A stretch of DNA of 64,000 nucleotides, taken from NCBI RefSeq assembly GCF_024172165.1, contig NZ_JAMZEB010000002.1, positions 7,709,501-7,773,500 on the forward strand, read 5' to 3'. How positions within the stretch are numbered: the first letter of the stretch is position 1; each line of letters starts with the position of its first letter. Made by a program: the position numbers and the translations under genes. Below are positions 50,035 through 58,051 of the stretch, one piece after another. The notes under the pieces were generated by a model, which saw only the letters and a list, made by a program, of their open reading frames with translations, did not search any database and was not told the DNA's origin. The DNA is from Nonomuraea thailandensis (GTDB lineage: Bacteria > Actinomycetota > Actinomycetes > Streptosporangiales > Streptosporangiaceae).

Positions 50035-51647
50035 CAGCGGGCGGCCAGCTTCGAGGCCCACGGGCCGACGAAGAAGTAGGGCCCGAAGCCGCCGGCCGTG
50101 ACGGCCTTGCCGAACGCGGTGGCCGCCTCGCCCCACCACAGCGGCTGGTACGGCACGTCGGCCGCGGCCCTGACCAGGGCCTGGCCCAGCAGCTCGCCCC
50201 TGGCGGCGTCGTCGGTGCTCGCCTTGGCCCGGTCGAGCAGGCCGGTGACCTCGGCGTTGTCGTACTCGGCGATGTTGGTGCCGTTCGCGCCGGTGGCGCC
50301 GCCGTGCAGGAGCTGCTGGGCGTACTCGGCGGGGTCGCCGGTGGTGGCGAAGTACCAGCCCAGGTAGATGCCGGACTCGTGCTTGCCCAGGTCGGCGATC
50401 CACTGCTCCAGCGGGACCTCCTTGACCTCCAGGGTGATGCCGATGCCCTTGAGGTTCTCGGCCAGCGTGAGGGCGGCGCGGCCGAGCTGGGGGCCGCTGC
50501 CGGGGTAGGTCAGCACGTCGGAGAAGCCCTGCGGCGTGGCCGAGCGGGCGAGCTCGGCCTTGGCCTCGGCCAGGTCGAAGCCGTACTGGGGGATGGTCGA
50601 GTACAGGTCGGTGACCGCGGCGGAGTCGAGGACGCCGCCCCACTGCGCCGGGTCGGGGATGGTGGCGGCCACCTTGCCGTGCCCGCGCAGGACGCTCTTG
50701 ACGATGCCGTCCCGGTCCACGGCGTGCGCGACGGCCCTGCGCACGTGGACGTCGTCCCACGGCTTCTTGGCCGTGTTGAACGCGAGCGTGACCAGCGACC
50801 GGTCGCCCGCGGTCATGAGCTGCACGCCGGGGATGGACTTCCACTGGTCGATCTGCTCGGCGGGCACGTTCAGCGCGACGTCCACGGAGTCGCCGCGCAT
50901 GGCCAGCAGCCGGGTCGACTCCTCGGGGATGAAGTCGATCCTGATCTGCCTGAACGGCGCCTTGCCGCCCCACCAGGTGTCGTTGCGCTCCAGCGTGACG
51001 TGCGAGTCGGGGGCGAACTCGGCCACCTTGTACGGCCCCGTCCCCAGCAGCCCGCCCTCCGGCGTGCCGATGCGCTCGCCGGTGGCCTCGATGAACTTCG
51101 CGCTCGTGACCAGCAGCGTGCCGGGCGAGGGCGTCCAGGCGAACGACGCGTCGGGCTCCTTGAGCGTGATCGTCACCTCGGCGTCGCCGGTGGCCTCGAT
51201 CCGGTCCACGTTGGCGTAGGCGTAGGCGAACGCGGTGGTGGAGCCCTTCCTGGCGTGCAGGTTCAGGCTGGCGACGACGTCGGCGGCGGTCAGCGGGGCG
51301 CCGTCGGCGAAGGTCACGCCGGAGCGGAGCTTGTAGACGTACGTGGTCGCGTCCTTCCTGGCCCACGACTCGGCCAGGGACGGCTGGAGGCTGCCGTCCT
51401 GGCCGACTCCGACCAGGGCCTCCTGGACGAGGAGGGCGACGACGTAGTTCATGATGCCCGCCTCCTTGGCCGCGTCGAGCGAGCCGATGGACGACGGCAG
51501 GGCGACCCGCAGCGTGTCCAGGGAGCCGTCACCGGCGGGCGGCGCGGCGGGGTCGTCGGAGCCGCAGGCGGTCGCCAGCGCCGGGAGCGCCGCGACGAGC
51601 GCGGCGGCCCGCAGGAGAGAACGCCGGGAGAGGGGCAGTTCGGCCAC
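50034..51647 (-). CDS. Peptide ABC transporter substrate-binding lipoprotein (family 5)
   Basis: The protein of about 537 residues has a twin-arginine-like signal (SRRSLLRAAALVAALPALATAC) ending in a lipobox cysteine, so it is an outer-face lipoprotein. Family 5 features are LVQEALVGVGQDGSLQPSLAESW, YVYKLRSGVTFADGAPLTAADVV and DVHVRRAVAHAVDRDGIV. GTG 51647 is preferred because AGGA lies 6 bases upstream; GTG 51665 would add six residues. It is the first gene of the operon SBP-S9 peptidase-OppB-OppC-OppDF. Confidence 0.88.
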   Translation of the reverse strand: MAELPLSRRSLLRAAALVAALPALATACGSDDPAAPPAGDGSLDTLRVALPSSIGSLDAAKEAGIMNYVVALLVQEALVGVGQDGSLQPSLAESWARKDATTYVYKLRSGVTFADGAPLTAADVVASLNLHARKGSTTAFAYAYANVDRIEATGDAEVTITLKEPDASFAWTPSPGTLLVTSAKFIEATGERIGTPEGGLLGTGPYKVAEFAPDSHVTLERNDTWWGGKAPFRQIRIDFIPEESTRLLAMRGDSVDVALNVPAEQIDQWKSIPGVQLMTAGDRSLVTLAFNTAKKPWDDVHVRRAVAHAVDRDGIVKSVLRGHGKVAATIPDPAQWGGVLDSAAVTDLYSTIPQYGFDLAEAKAELARSATPQGFSDVLTYPGSGPQLGRAALTLAENLKGIGITLEVKEVPLEQWIADLGKHESGIYLGWYFATTGDPAEYAQQLLHGGATGANGTNIAEYDNAEVTGLLDRAKASTDDAARGELLGQALVRAAADVPYQPLWWGEAATAFGKAVTAGGFGPYFFVGPWASKLAAR

Positions 51648-51699
51648 CGGGGATCCTACTTTCACGCACCGACCGGCAACCCGCCTAGCTGCAGTGTCT

Positions 51700-51764
51700 A
51701 CCGGTGTAATCCAACTGGCACATGAGAGTATTCGCTGGTTGCGTCACCGGTCAAACCCACCGGT
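51700..51764. promoter_or_regulatory. Three ACCGGT palindromes in the peptide-operon leader
   Basis: ACCGGT occurs at 51700-51705, 51746-51751 and 51759-51764 within the 140-bp leader of the peptide operon. The last two are the centres of TCACCGGTCAAA and CCACCGGTCGAA. They could be operator half-sites; the regulator is unknown, though the XRE-cupin protein at 44.1 kb is a candidate. Confidence 0.35.
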
Positions 51765-51786
51765 CGAAGGGGAAATAGCGGGGCCC

Positions 51787-52269
51787 TCAGGCGGAGGGGC
51801 GGTGCATGACGACGCGCGGCGCGACCTCGATCCCCAGGTCGCGCTCCTGCCGCACGAGCGCCCGCAGCTCCGGCCCCCACCGCTCCCCGGCCATCACCGA
51901 GAAGCCGTGCCGCTCGTACCACGGCGCGTTCCAGGGCACGTCACGGAAGGTCGTCAGCGTCACGGCGGGAGCCCCGGCAGCGGCGGCGTGGTCGAGCACG
52001 GCGGCCATCAGCCGCCCGCCGATCCCCTGCCGCATGTGATCGGGCCGCACGGCGAGCTGCTCCAGGTGCAGGTTGCCGTCAACCCGGCCGACCAGCGCGA
52101 AGCCGACCGGCGGCTCCCCCTCGACCAGCACCGCGCCGGGGTCGTGCACCTCTTCGATCTGCGTGGTGCCGGGCGGGAAGACGATGCCCACCTGCTCGAA
52201 CAGAGCATCGGCGGCCAACTCGACGGCGACCAGCCCCGGCAGCTCGCTCTTCTCAGCCCAGCGCACCAT
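51787..52269 (-). CDS. GNAT-family N-acetyltransferase
   Basis: The 160-residue protein has the acetyl-CoA motif LEQLAVRPDHMRQGIGGRLM and the C-terminal APWYERHGFSVM segment. ATG 52269 is the only start that keeps the full N-terminal strand. It is transcribed toward the peptide operon with about 140 bp between them, so coupling is uncertain. The substrate is unknown. Confidence 0.88.
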   Translation of the reverse strand: MVRWAEKSELPGLVAVELAADALFEQVGIVFPPGTTQIEEVHDPGAVLVEGEPPVGFALVGRVDGNLHLEQLAVRPDHMRQGIGGRLMAAVLDHAAAAGAPAVTLTTFRDVPWNAPWYERHGFSVMAGERWGPELRALVRQERDLGIEVAPRVVMHRPSA

Positions 52270-52362
52270 GGCGACACGATCTCATGTGCGGGGCGGATCC
52301 CGCCTCCCGTTATTAGGGTTGATGATCGTAGGCCCGGCTGTGCGGAGCCGGGGCCCCCTCCT

Positions 52363-52403
52363 CACGACGTGCCCATGCCCAGGACGGGTGTGGGCACGTC
52401 GTG
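52363..52403 (-). terminator. Hairpin terminator of dapB
   Basis: A perfect 13-bp stem (CACGACGTGCCCA, 52363-52375; complement 52391-52403) with a 15-base loop lies 6 bp beyond the dapB stop. Confidence 0.82.
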
Positions 52404-52409
52404 TGCGGA

Positions 52410-53147
52410 TCAGAGGTCGAGCAGCGGCTCGAGGCCGATCGTGAGACCGGGCAGCTCGCGCACCCTGCGCACGCCGAGCAGCACGCCCGGGGTGAACGCC
52501 GCCCTGCTCATCGTGTCGTGCCGGATCGTGAGGATCTCGCCGTCACCGCCGAGCAGCACCTCCTGGTGCGCGATCAGCCCGGACAGGCGCACCGCGTGCA
52601 CGTGCACGCCGCCGACGTCGGCCCCGCGGGCGCCGTCGAGCGCGGTGCTGGTCGCGTCGGGCATGGCGCCGAGCCCTGCCTTGGCGCGAGCCTCGGACAC
52701 GAGCTCGGCCGTGCGCCGGGCGGTGCCGGACGGCGCGTCGGCCTTGTTGGGGTGGTGCAGCTCCACGATCTCGGCTGACTCGAAGTAGCGGGCCGCCTGC
52801 TGCGCGAAGTGCATCATGAGCACGGCGGCGATGCCGAAGTTGGGGGCGATCAGGCAGTTGGTGCCGGGCTTGGCCGCCAGCCACCCGCGTACGGCCGCCA
52901 GGCGCCCCTCGTCGAACCCGGTCGTGCCGACGACGGGGTGGATGCCGTGGCCGATGGCCCACTCGAGGTTGCCCATGACCACGTCGGGATGGGTGAAGTC
53001 GACCACCACCTCGGCGCCTTCCAGGCCCTCGACGGGGTCGTCCTTGTCGAGCGCGGCCACCAGCTCCATGTCGCCGGCCGCCTCGACCGCCTTGCACACC
53101 TCGACGCCCACGCGCCCCTGGGCGCCGAGCACACCTACCCTGATCAC
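52410..53147 (-). CDS. dapB: 4-hydroxy-tetrahydrodipicolinate reductase
   Basis: The 245-residue enzyme reduces the DapA product with NAD(P)H in lysine and diaminopimelate synthesis. Seen are the nucleotide-binding GVLGAQGRVG (residues 5-14), VVGTTGF, APNFGIA and the catalytic/substrate motif ELHHPNKADAPSGTA. GTG 53147 has no ribosome-binding site, and TAGGCT ends six bases upstream, which suggests a leaderless message. Separate terminators before and after make it a single-gene unit. dapA is at 27-28 kb. Confidence 0.95.
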   Translation of the reverse strand: MIRVGVLGAQGRVGVEVCKAVEAAGDMELVAALDKDDPVEGLEGAEVVVDFTHPDVVMGNLEWAIGHGIHPVVGTTGFDEGRLAAVRGWLAAKPGTNCLIAPNFGIAAVLMMHFAQQAARYFESAEIVELHHPNKADAPSGTARRTAELVSEARAKAGLGAMPDATSTALDGARGADVGGVHVHAVRLSGLIAHQEVLLGGDGEILTIRHDTMSRAAFTPGVLLGVRRVRELPGLTIGLEPLLDL

Positions 53148-53160
53148 AGGCTGAGCCTAT

Positions 53161-53196
53161 CGTGCCGCCGCCCCGGCGAGCTCGGGCGGCGGCACG
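53161..53196 (-). terminator. Hairpin terminator of the pnp-M16 unit
   Basis: A perfect 13-bp stem (CGTGCCGCCGCCC, 53161-53173; complement 53184-53196) with a 10-base loop begins 2 bp after the M16 peptidase stop. Confidence 0.85.
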
Positions 53197-53198
53197 AC

Positions 53199-54509
53199 TC
53201 AGCGGATGGCGTCGCCGAAGTCCTTGTCGCCGTACGGCCCGATCACGGCCAGCGTGAGCGGCCGGTTGAGCACGTCGCGCGCGACCTCGGAGATCTCGTC
53301 GGGGGTGACGGACTCGATGCGCGCCAGCACCTCGTCCACCGACATGAGCTCGTCGTAGACCAGCTCGTTCTTGCCGATGCGGGACATGCGCGAGCCGGTG
53401 TCCTCCAGGCCGAGCACGAGCCCGCCCCGCATCTGGCCCTTGCCCCGCATGATCTCGTCGGCGCTCAGGCCCTCGGCCACCACCCTGGACACCTCGTCCC
53501 GGCAGATCTTGAGCACGTCGTCGATCTTCGACGGCAGGCAGCCCACGTAGATGCCGAACTGCCCGGTGTCGGCGTAGGCCGAGGTGTAGCTGTAGGCCGA
53601 GTAGGCCAGGCCTCGCTTCTCCCTGATCTCCTGGAAGAGCCTGGACGACATGCCGCCGCCCAGCGCCGCGTTGAGCACGCCGAGCGCGAACCTGCGATCG
53701 TCGGTGCGGGCCAGGCCGGTCGTGCCGAGCACCAGGTTGGCCTGCTCGGTGGGCCGGTCGAGCACCGCGACGCCGGAGCGCGTCTCGGCGCCGGGGCCGC
53801 TGGTGCGCGGAGGCGCGAACTCGGCGGGGCCGCTCAGCGCGCCCGCCCGCTCGTACGCCCTGGTCACCAGCTCGACGACCTCCTCGTGCCGGACGTTGCC
53901 CGCGACGGACACGACCGTGGCCCGGGGCCGGTAGTACCGGTGGTAGTACTCGGCGATCCGCTCCTGCCCGAGGGCGTTGATCGAATCGACCGTCCCGAGG
54001 ATGGGCCGCCCGATCGGCGAGTCGCCGTAGAGCGCGGCCGCGAACTGCTCGTGCACCACGTCGGACGGGTCGTCGTCGTGCATGGCGATCTCTTCGAGGA
54101 TCACGCCCCGCTCGGACTCGACGTCGTCCTCGGTCACCAGCGAGCTGGTCACGACGTCGGCGAGCACGTCGACCGCGACCCGCAGGTCCTCGTCGAGGAC
54201 CCGCGCGTAGTAGCAGGTGTACTCCTTGGCGGTGAAGGCGTTGATCTCACCGCCGATGCCCTCGATCGAGGCCGAGATCTCCATCGCGTCCCGCGTGGGC
54301 GTGCCCTTGAACAGCAGGTGTTCGAGGAAATGGGTGGCCCCCATGTGCTCGGGGGCCTCGTCACGCGAGCCGATGCCGACCCACATGCCGACCGCGACGC
54401 TCCGCACGGTCGGCATGGTCTCGGTCACCACGCGCAGCCCACCCGGGAGGACGGTGCGCCTTACCACCCCGGCTCCGTCCTTGCCGGGGTGCAGCGTGGT
54501 CGTCGTCAC
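53199..54509 (-). CDS. M16-family zinc peptidase (processing-peptidase-like)
   Basis: The 436-residue pitrilysin-family protein has the inverted zinc motif HFLEH (His60, Glu63, His64) in GATHFLEHLLFKGT. The C-terminal GGGMSSRLFQEIREKRGLAY is the R/Y substrate region. GTG 54509 overlaps the pnp stop (GTGA), so it is co-translated with polynucleotide phosphorylase. This pairing is conserved in actinobacteria, but the physiological substrate is not established. Confidence 0.92.
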   Translation of the reverse strand: MTTTTLHPGKDGAGVVRRTVLPGGLRVVTETMPTVRSVAVGMWVGIGSRDEAPEHMGATHFLEHLLFKGTPTRDAMEISASIEGIGGEINAFTAKEYTCYYARVLDEDLRVAVDVLADVVTSSLVTEDDVESERGVILEEIAMHDDDPSDVVHEQFAAALYGDSPIGRPILGTVDSINALGQERIAEYYHRYYRPRATVVSVAGNVRHEEVVELVTRAYERAGALSGPAEFAPPRTSGPGAETRSGVAVLDRPTEQANLVLGTTGLARTDDRRFALGVLNAALGGGMSSRLFQEIREKRGLAYSAYSYTSAYADTGQFGIYVGCLPSKIDDVLKICRDEVSRVVAEGLSADEIMRGKGQMRGGLVLGLEDTGSRMSRIGKNELVYDELMSVDEVLARIESVTPDEISEVARDVLNRPLTLAVIGPYGDKDFGDAIR

Positions 54510-56839
54510 GAGTTCCGGTCGTCTCCCTCGGAGGAGCCGCGGGTGCGCACGCGGGTGCGGGTGCGGCGGGGCCGCTCCGACTTGTCCTCGCCGGCGGGGG
54601 CGGCGGACTCGGGCTGCTCGGGCGCGTCGGCCGGAGCCGCGTCACCCGCGGCGGCCTTCTCGGCGGCCTCCTTCTCGATGACCTCGACGGGCACCAGCGA
54701 GAGCTTGCCGCGGCCGTCGATCTCGGCGATCTCGACCTGGACCTTCTCGCCGACGCTCATGACGTCCTCGACGTTCTCGATCCGCTTGCCGCCGTGCAGC
54801 TTGCGGATCTGGGAGACGTGCAGCAGGCCGTCCTTGCCGGGCATGAGCGAGATGAACGCGCCGAAGGCCGCGATCTTGACGACCGTGCCCAGGTAACGCT
54901 CGCCGACCTCCGGCATGTGCGGGTTGGCGATGGCGTTGATCGCCGAGCGGGCGGCCTCGGCGGAGGGCCCGTCGGTGGCGCCGATGTAGATCGTGCCGTC
55001 GTCCTCGATGGTGATCTCGGCGCCCGTGTCGTCCTGGATCTGGTTGATCATCTTGCCCTTCGGGCCGATGACCTCGCCGATCTTGTCGACCGGGACCTTG
55101 ATGGTGATGATGCGCGGCGCCGTCGGGTTCATCTCCGCCGGGGAGTCGATGGCCTCCTGCATCACGTCGAGGATCGCCAGGCGGGCGCCCTTGGCCTGCT
55201 TGAGCGCGCCGGCCAGCACGCTGGCCGGGATGCCGTCGAGCTTGGTGTCGAGCTGCAGGGCGGTGATGACGTCCTTGGTGCCGGCGACCTTGAAGTCCAT
55301 GTCGCCCATGGCGTCCTCGGCGCCGAGGATGTCGGTCAGGGTGACGTAGGAGTCGCCCTCGCCGATCAGGCCCATCGCGATGCCCGCGACCATCTCCTTG
55401 AGCGGCACACCGGCGTCGAGCAGCGCCATCGTGGAGGCGCAGACCGAGCCCATCGAGGTGGAGCCGTTGGAGCCGAGGGCCTCGGAGACCTGCCGGATCG
55501 CGTACGGGAACTCCTCGCGCGTGGGCAGCACCGGGATCAGCGCCCGCTCGGCCAGCGCGCCGTGACCGATCTCGCGGCGCTTGGGCGAGCCCACCCGGCC
55601 GGTCTCACCGGTGGAGTAGGGCGGGAAGTTGTAGTTGTGCATGTAGCGCTTGGTGCGCTCGGGGTTGAGCGTGTCGATGACCTGCTCCATGCGCAGCATG
55701 TTCAGCGTCGTGATGCCCATGATCTGGGTCTCGCCGCGCTCGAACAGCGCCGAGCCGTGCACCCGGGGCACCACGTGCACCTCGGCCGACAGGGCGCGGA
55801 TGTCCTTGGTGCCGCGGCCGTCGATGCGGATGCCCTCGTTGATGACCCGCTCGCGCATGAGCTTCTTCATGACCGAGCGGAACGCGGCGGAGATCTCCTT
55901 CTCGCGCCCCTCGAACTCGGGCAGGAGCTTCTCGGCGGCCAGCGCCTTGACCTTCTCCAGCTCGTTCTCGCGCTCCTGCTTGCCGGCGATGGTCAGCGCG
56001 GCGGCCAGCTCGGTCTTGATCGCGGCCTCGACGGCGGCGTAGACGTCGTCCTGGTACTCCAGGAAGACCGGGTACTCGGCCGTCTCCTTGGCCGCGACCC
56101 GCGCGATGCGCGACTGCGCCTCGCACAGCACCTTGATGAACGGCTTGGCGGCGTCCAGGCCCTGCGCGACCGTCTCCTCGGTCGGCGCGACGGCGCCCTC
56201 GGCGACCAGCTTCAGCGTGTCCTTGGTGGACTCGGCCTCGACCATCATGATCGCGACATCGCCGTCGTCGAGCACGCGGCCCGCCACGACCATGTCGAAC
56301 GTGGCCCGCTCCAGCTCGGGGTGCGTCGGGAAGGCGACCCACTGGCCGTCGATCAGCGCCACCCGCACGCCGCCGATCGGCCCGGAGAAGGGCAGGCCGG
56401 CAAGCTGGGTGGACAGCGACGCGGCGTTGATGGCCACCACGTCGTAGAGGTGGTCGGGGTTGAGCGCCATGACCGTGGCGACGACCTGGACCTCGTTGCG
56501 CAGGCCCTTGACGAACGACGGGCGCAGCGGCCGGTCGATCAGGCGGCAGGTGAGGATGGCGTCCTCGGAGGGACGGCCCTCGCGACGGAAGAACGAGCCG
56601 GGGATGCGGCCCGCGGCGTACATGCGCTCCTCGACGTCCACCGTCAGCGGGAAGAAGTCGAACTGTTCCTTCGGCGACTTCGAGGCCGTGGTGGCCGAGA
56701 GCACCATCGTGTCGTTGTCGAGATAGGCGACGGCGGAGCCCGCCGCCTGGCGCGCGAGACGACCGGTCTCGAACCGGATCGTGCGCGTGCCGAATGAGCC
56801 GTTGTCTATGACGGCTTCAGCAGTGTGGACACCCTCCAC
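54506..56839 (-). CDS. pnp: Polynucleotide phosphorylase
   Basis: The 777-residue enzyme degrades RNA from the 3' end with phosphate, and in actinomycetes also adds 3' tails. Two RNase PH domains are visible (first with SFFRREGRPSEDAILTCRLI; second with VPRVHGSALFERGETQ and GSVCASTMALLDAGVP). A KH domain (VIGPKGKMINQIQDDTGAEI) and an S1 domain (GAFISLMPGKDGLLHVSQI) follow, then a basic/acidic tail with RTRTRVRTRG. GTG 56839 is chosen because AAGGAGGT stands about 5 bases upstream; the frame is open for 31 further codons. rpsO lies upstream, the usual order. Confidence 0.96.
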   Translation of the reverse strand: MEGVHTAEAVIDNGSFGTRTIRFETGRLARQAAGSAVAYLDNDTMVLSATTASKSPKEQFDFFPLTVDVEERMYAAGRIPGSFFRREGRPSEDAILTCRLIDRPLRPSFVKGLRNEVQVVATVMALNPDHLYDVVAINAASLSTQLAGLPFSGPIGGVRVALIDGQWVAFPTHPELERATFDMVVAGRVLDDGDVAIMMVEAESTKDTLKLVAEGAVAPTEETVAQGLDAAKPFIKVLCEAQSRIARVAAKETAEYPVFLEYQDDVYAAVEAAIKTELAAALTIAGKQERENELEKVKALAAEKLLPEFEGREKEISAAFRSVMKKLMRERVINEGIRIDGRGTKDIRALSAEVHVVPRVHGSALFERGETQIMGITTLNMLRMEQVIDTLNPERTKRYMHNYNFPPYSTGETGRVGSPKRREIGHGALAERALIPVLPTREEFPYAIRQVSEALGSNGSTSMGSVCASTMALLDAGVPLKEMVAGIAMGLIGEGDSYVTLTDILGAEDAMGDMDFKVAGTKDVITALQLDTKLDGIPASVLAGALKQAKGARLAILDVMQEAIDSPAEMNPTAPRIITIKVPVDKIGEVIGPKGKMINQIQDDTGAEITIEDDGTIYIGATDGPSAEAARSAINAIANPHMPEVGERYLGTVVKIAAFGAFISLMPGKDGLLHVSQIRKLHGGKRIENVEDVMSVGEKVQVEIAEIDGRGKLSLVPVEVIEKEAAEKAAAGDAAPADAPEQPESAAPAGEDKSERPRRTRTRVRTRGSSEGDDRNS

Positions 56840-57080
56840 GGGGGACCTCCTTGTGGTCGGTCTCCCGCGCCCTTTTCTCACCGGCACCCTCGTTAGGTGC
56901 AGCGCCGGTCTTCGATCGAAGCGCCCGGTCAAGTGCGTGTCTTACCGGAAGCCACTACCGAGGACCGGCCCGCAGGCGTCGCGGGTCGCATGGTGCTGAG
57001 CGGACGCGGGGGCTGTGTGTCTCGGATCTTCAGTTGTACGTCAGGCGCGGGGGCGATTCACGCCGCCACGCGTCCGACCG

Positions 57081-57131
57081 TATGGGGTCCTACCCCATAT
57101 GAGAAGGGAGCGGCGCGGACGCCGCTCCCTT
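57081..57131 (-). terminator. Tandem hairpins between rpsO and pnp
   Basis: A perfect 12-bp stem with a 4-base loop (AAGGGAGCGGCG at 57104-57115, complement 57120-57131) begins 5 bp after the rpsO stop. A second hairpin (TATGGGGT, 57081-57088, with 57092-57099) follows. They probably terminate rpsO or tune read-through into pnp. The rest of the 297-bp gap shows nothing else. Confidence 0.82.
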
Positions 57132-57136
57132 TCATG

Positions 57137-57406
57137 TTATCGGCGCAGGCCGAGCCGCTCGATGAGCGAACGGTAGCGCTGGATGTCGACCTTCTGCAGG
57201 TACTTCAGCAGGCGGCGCCGGCGACCGACGAGCAGCAGCAGACCACGACGGCTGTGGTGGTCGTGCTTGTGCGTCTTCAGGTGCTCGGTGAGCTCGCTGA
57301 TGCGCTTGCTGAGCAGCGCGATCTGCACCTCGGGCGAACCGGTGTCGCCCTCGGCCGTCGCGTACTCACTGATGATGGTCTTCTTGGCAGCGGTGTCGAG
57401 GGACAC
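57137..57406 (-). CDS. rpsO: 30S ribosomal protein S15
   Basis: The 89-residue protein matches S15, with the rRNA-binding HKHDHHSRRGLLLLVGRRRRL and YLQKVDIQRYRSLIERLGLRR. GTG 57406 follows AAGGAGA at 5 bases. It binds 16S rRNA in the platform of the small subunit. It lies upstream of pnp as in most bacteria, with a hairpin between them. Confidence 0.97.
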   Translation of the reverse strand: MSLDTAAKKTIISEYATAEGDTGSPEVQIALLSKRISELTEHLKTHKHDHHSRRGLLLLVGRRRRLLKYLQKVDIQRYRSLIERLGLRR

Positions 57407-57564
57407 GGCTCTCCTTCAATCTACGGACACGCGCGAATGAGATCGGAAGCGCGAACGACCGTGCGTGCCTACAGTCGCCGCGTGAAGGCCGTCATGGGCA
57501 GCGCGCAGCGCCGCCGCTACAGAGCCGACATGCAAGGTTACCACCTCATGTCCAATGCGCGGAC

Positions 57565-57972
57565 TCACGTGGACACGTACGCGCCCGCGAACTCGCCGGA
57601 CGGCGCGATGGGCGTGATGACGTCCACCAGCACGCCGTTGGGGTCGGCGACGATGAAGTGGCGCTGCCCGAAGGCCTCGTCACGCAGGGCCAGCTCGGGA
57701 TTCAGCCCCTCCCGCTCCACCAGTCTGCCCCATTCCGCGTCCACGTCGTCCACCTCGAAGTTGAGCAGCAGGCCCGTGACCGGCCTTCGGTAGGCGGCGG
57801 GCAGGGTGGGGTGGGCGTGGTCGAGCAGGGCCAGCTCGTGGGGGCCGCGGCGCAGACTCACGTACCAGTCGGCCTCGAACGTCACCTCGAAGCCGAACAG
57901 CCGCACGTAGAAGTCCCTGGACTCGGCGACCTTGGCGGTGCAGATCACCGGATAGAAGCTGCTGAGCCGCAT
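57565..57972 (-). CDS. VOC/glyoxalase-superfamily protein
   Basis: The 135-residue protein has the paired beta-alpha-beta modules of the vicinal-oxygen-chelate fold (VICTAKVAESRDFYVRLFGF, LLLNFEVDDVDAEWGRL, FIVADPNGVLVDVI). It may be a dioxygenase, lyase or resistance-type binding protein; no substrate can be assigned. ATG 57972 has AAGGAGA 5-6 bases upstream, which excludes a longer frame. It is divergent from a tetR gene across 79 bp that hold two operator palindromes, so it is the likely target of that repressor. Confidence 0.87.
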   Translation of the reverse strand: MRLSSFYPVICTAKVAESRDFYVRLFGFEVTFEADWYVSLRRGPHELALLDHAHPTLPAAYRRPVTGLLLNFEVDDVDAEWGRLVEREGLNPELALRDEAFGQRHFIVADPNGVLVDVITPIAPSGEFAGAYVST

Positions 57973-57983
57973 GCGTTCTCCTT

Positions 57984-58033
57984 TTCGCATACCAACGGTA
58001 TGCGAAGGTACGCTAGTTCGCCTACCATCGGTA
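57984..58033. promoter_or_regulatory. Two TetR-type operators between the VOC and tetR genes
   Basis: A perfect palindrome at 57984-58006 has 10-bp arms (TTCGCATACC / GGTATGCGAA) around AAC. A shorter copy, TACCATCGGTA, is at 58023-58033. Centres are 33 bp apart. The shared core is TACC-N3-GGTA. The first lies over the VOC leader, the second just before tetR, so one repressor would control both. Confidence 0.8.
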
Positions 58034-58051
58034 TGTCAAAGGGGGGCGCGG

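Noticed and set aside
51661..51790. A riboswitch in the peptide-operon leader (phrases like GTGCCAG and GGTTGCCGG recall SAM-riboswitch elements)
   Set aside because: The conserved core order and pairing of a SAM riboswitch could not be reconstructed; only ACCGGT palindromes are firm. A covariance-model search would settle it.
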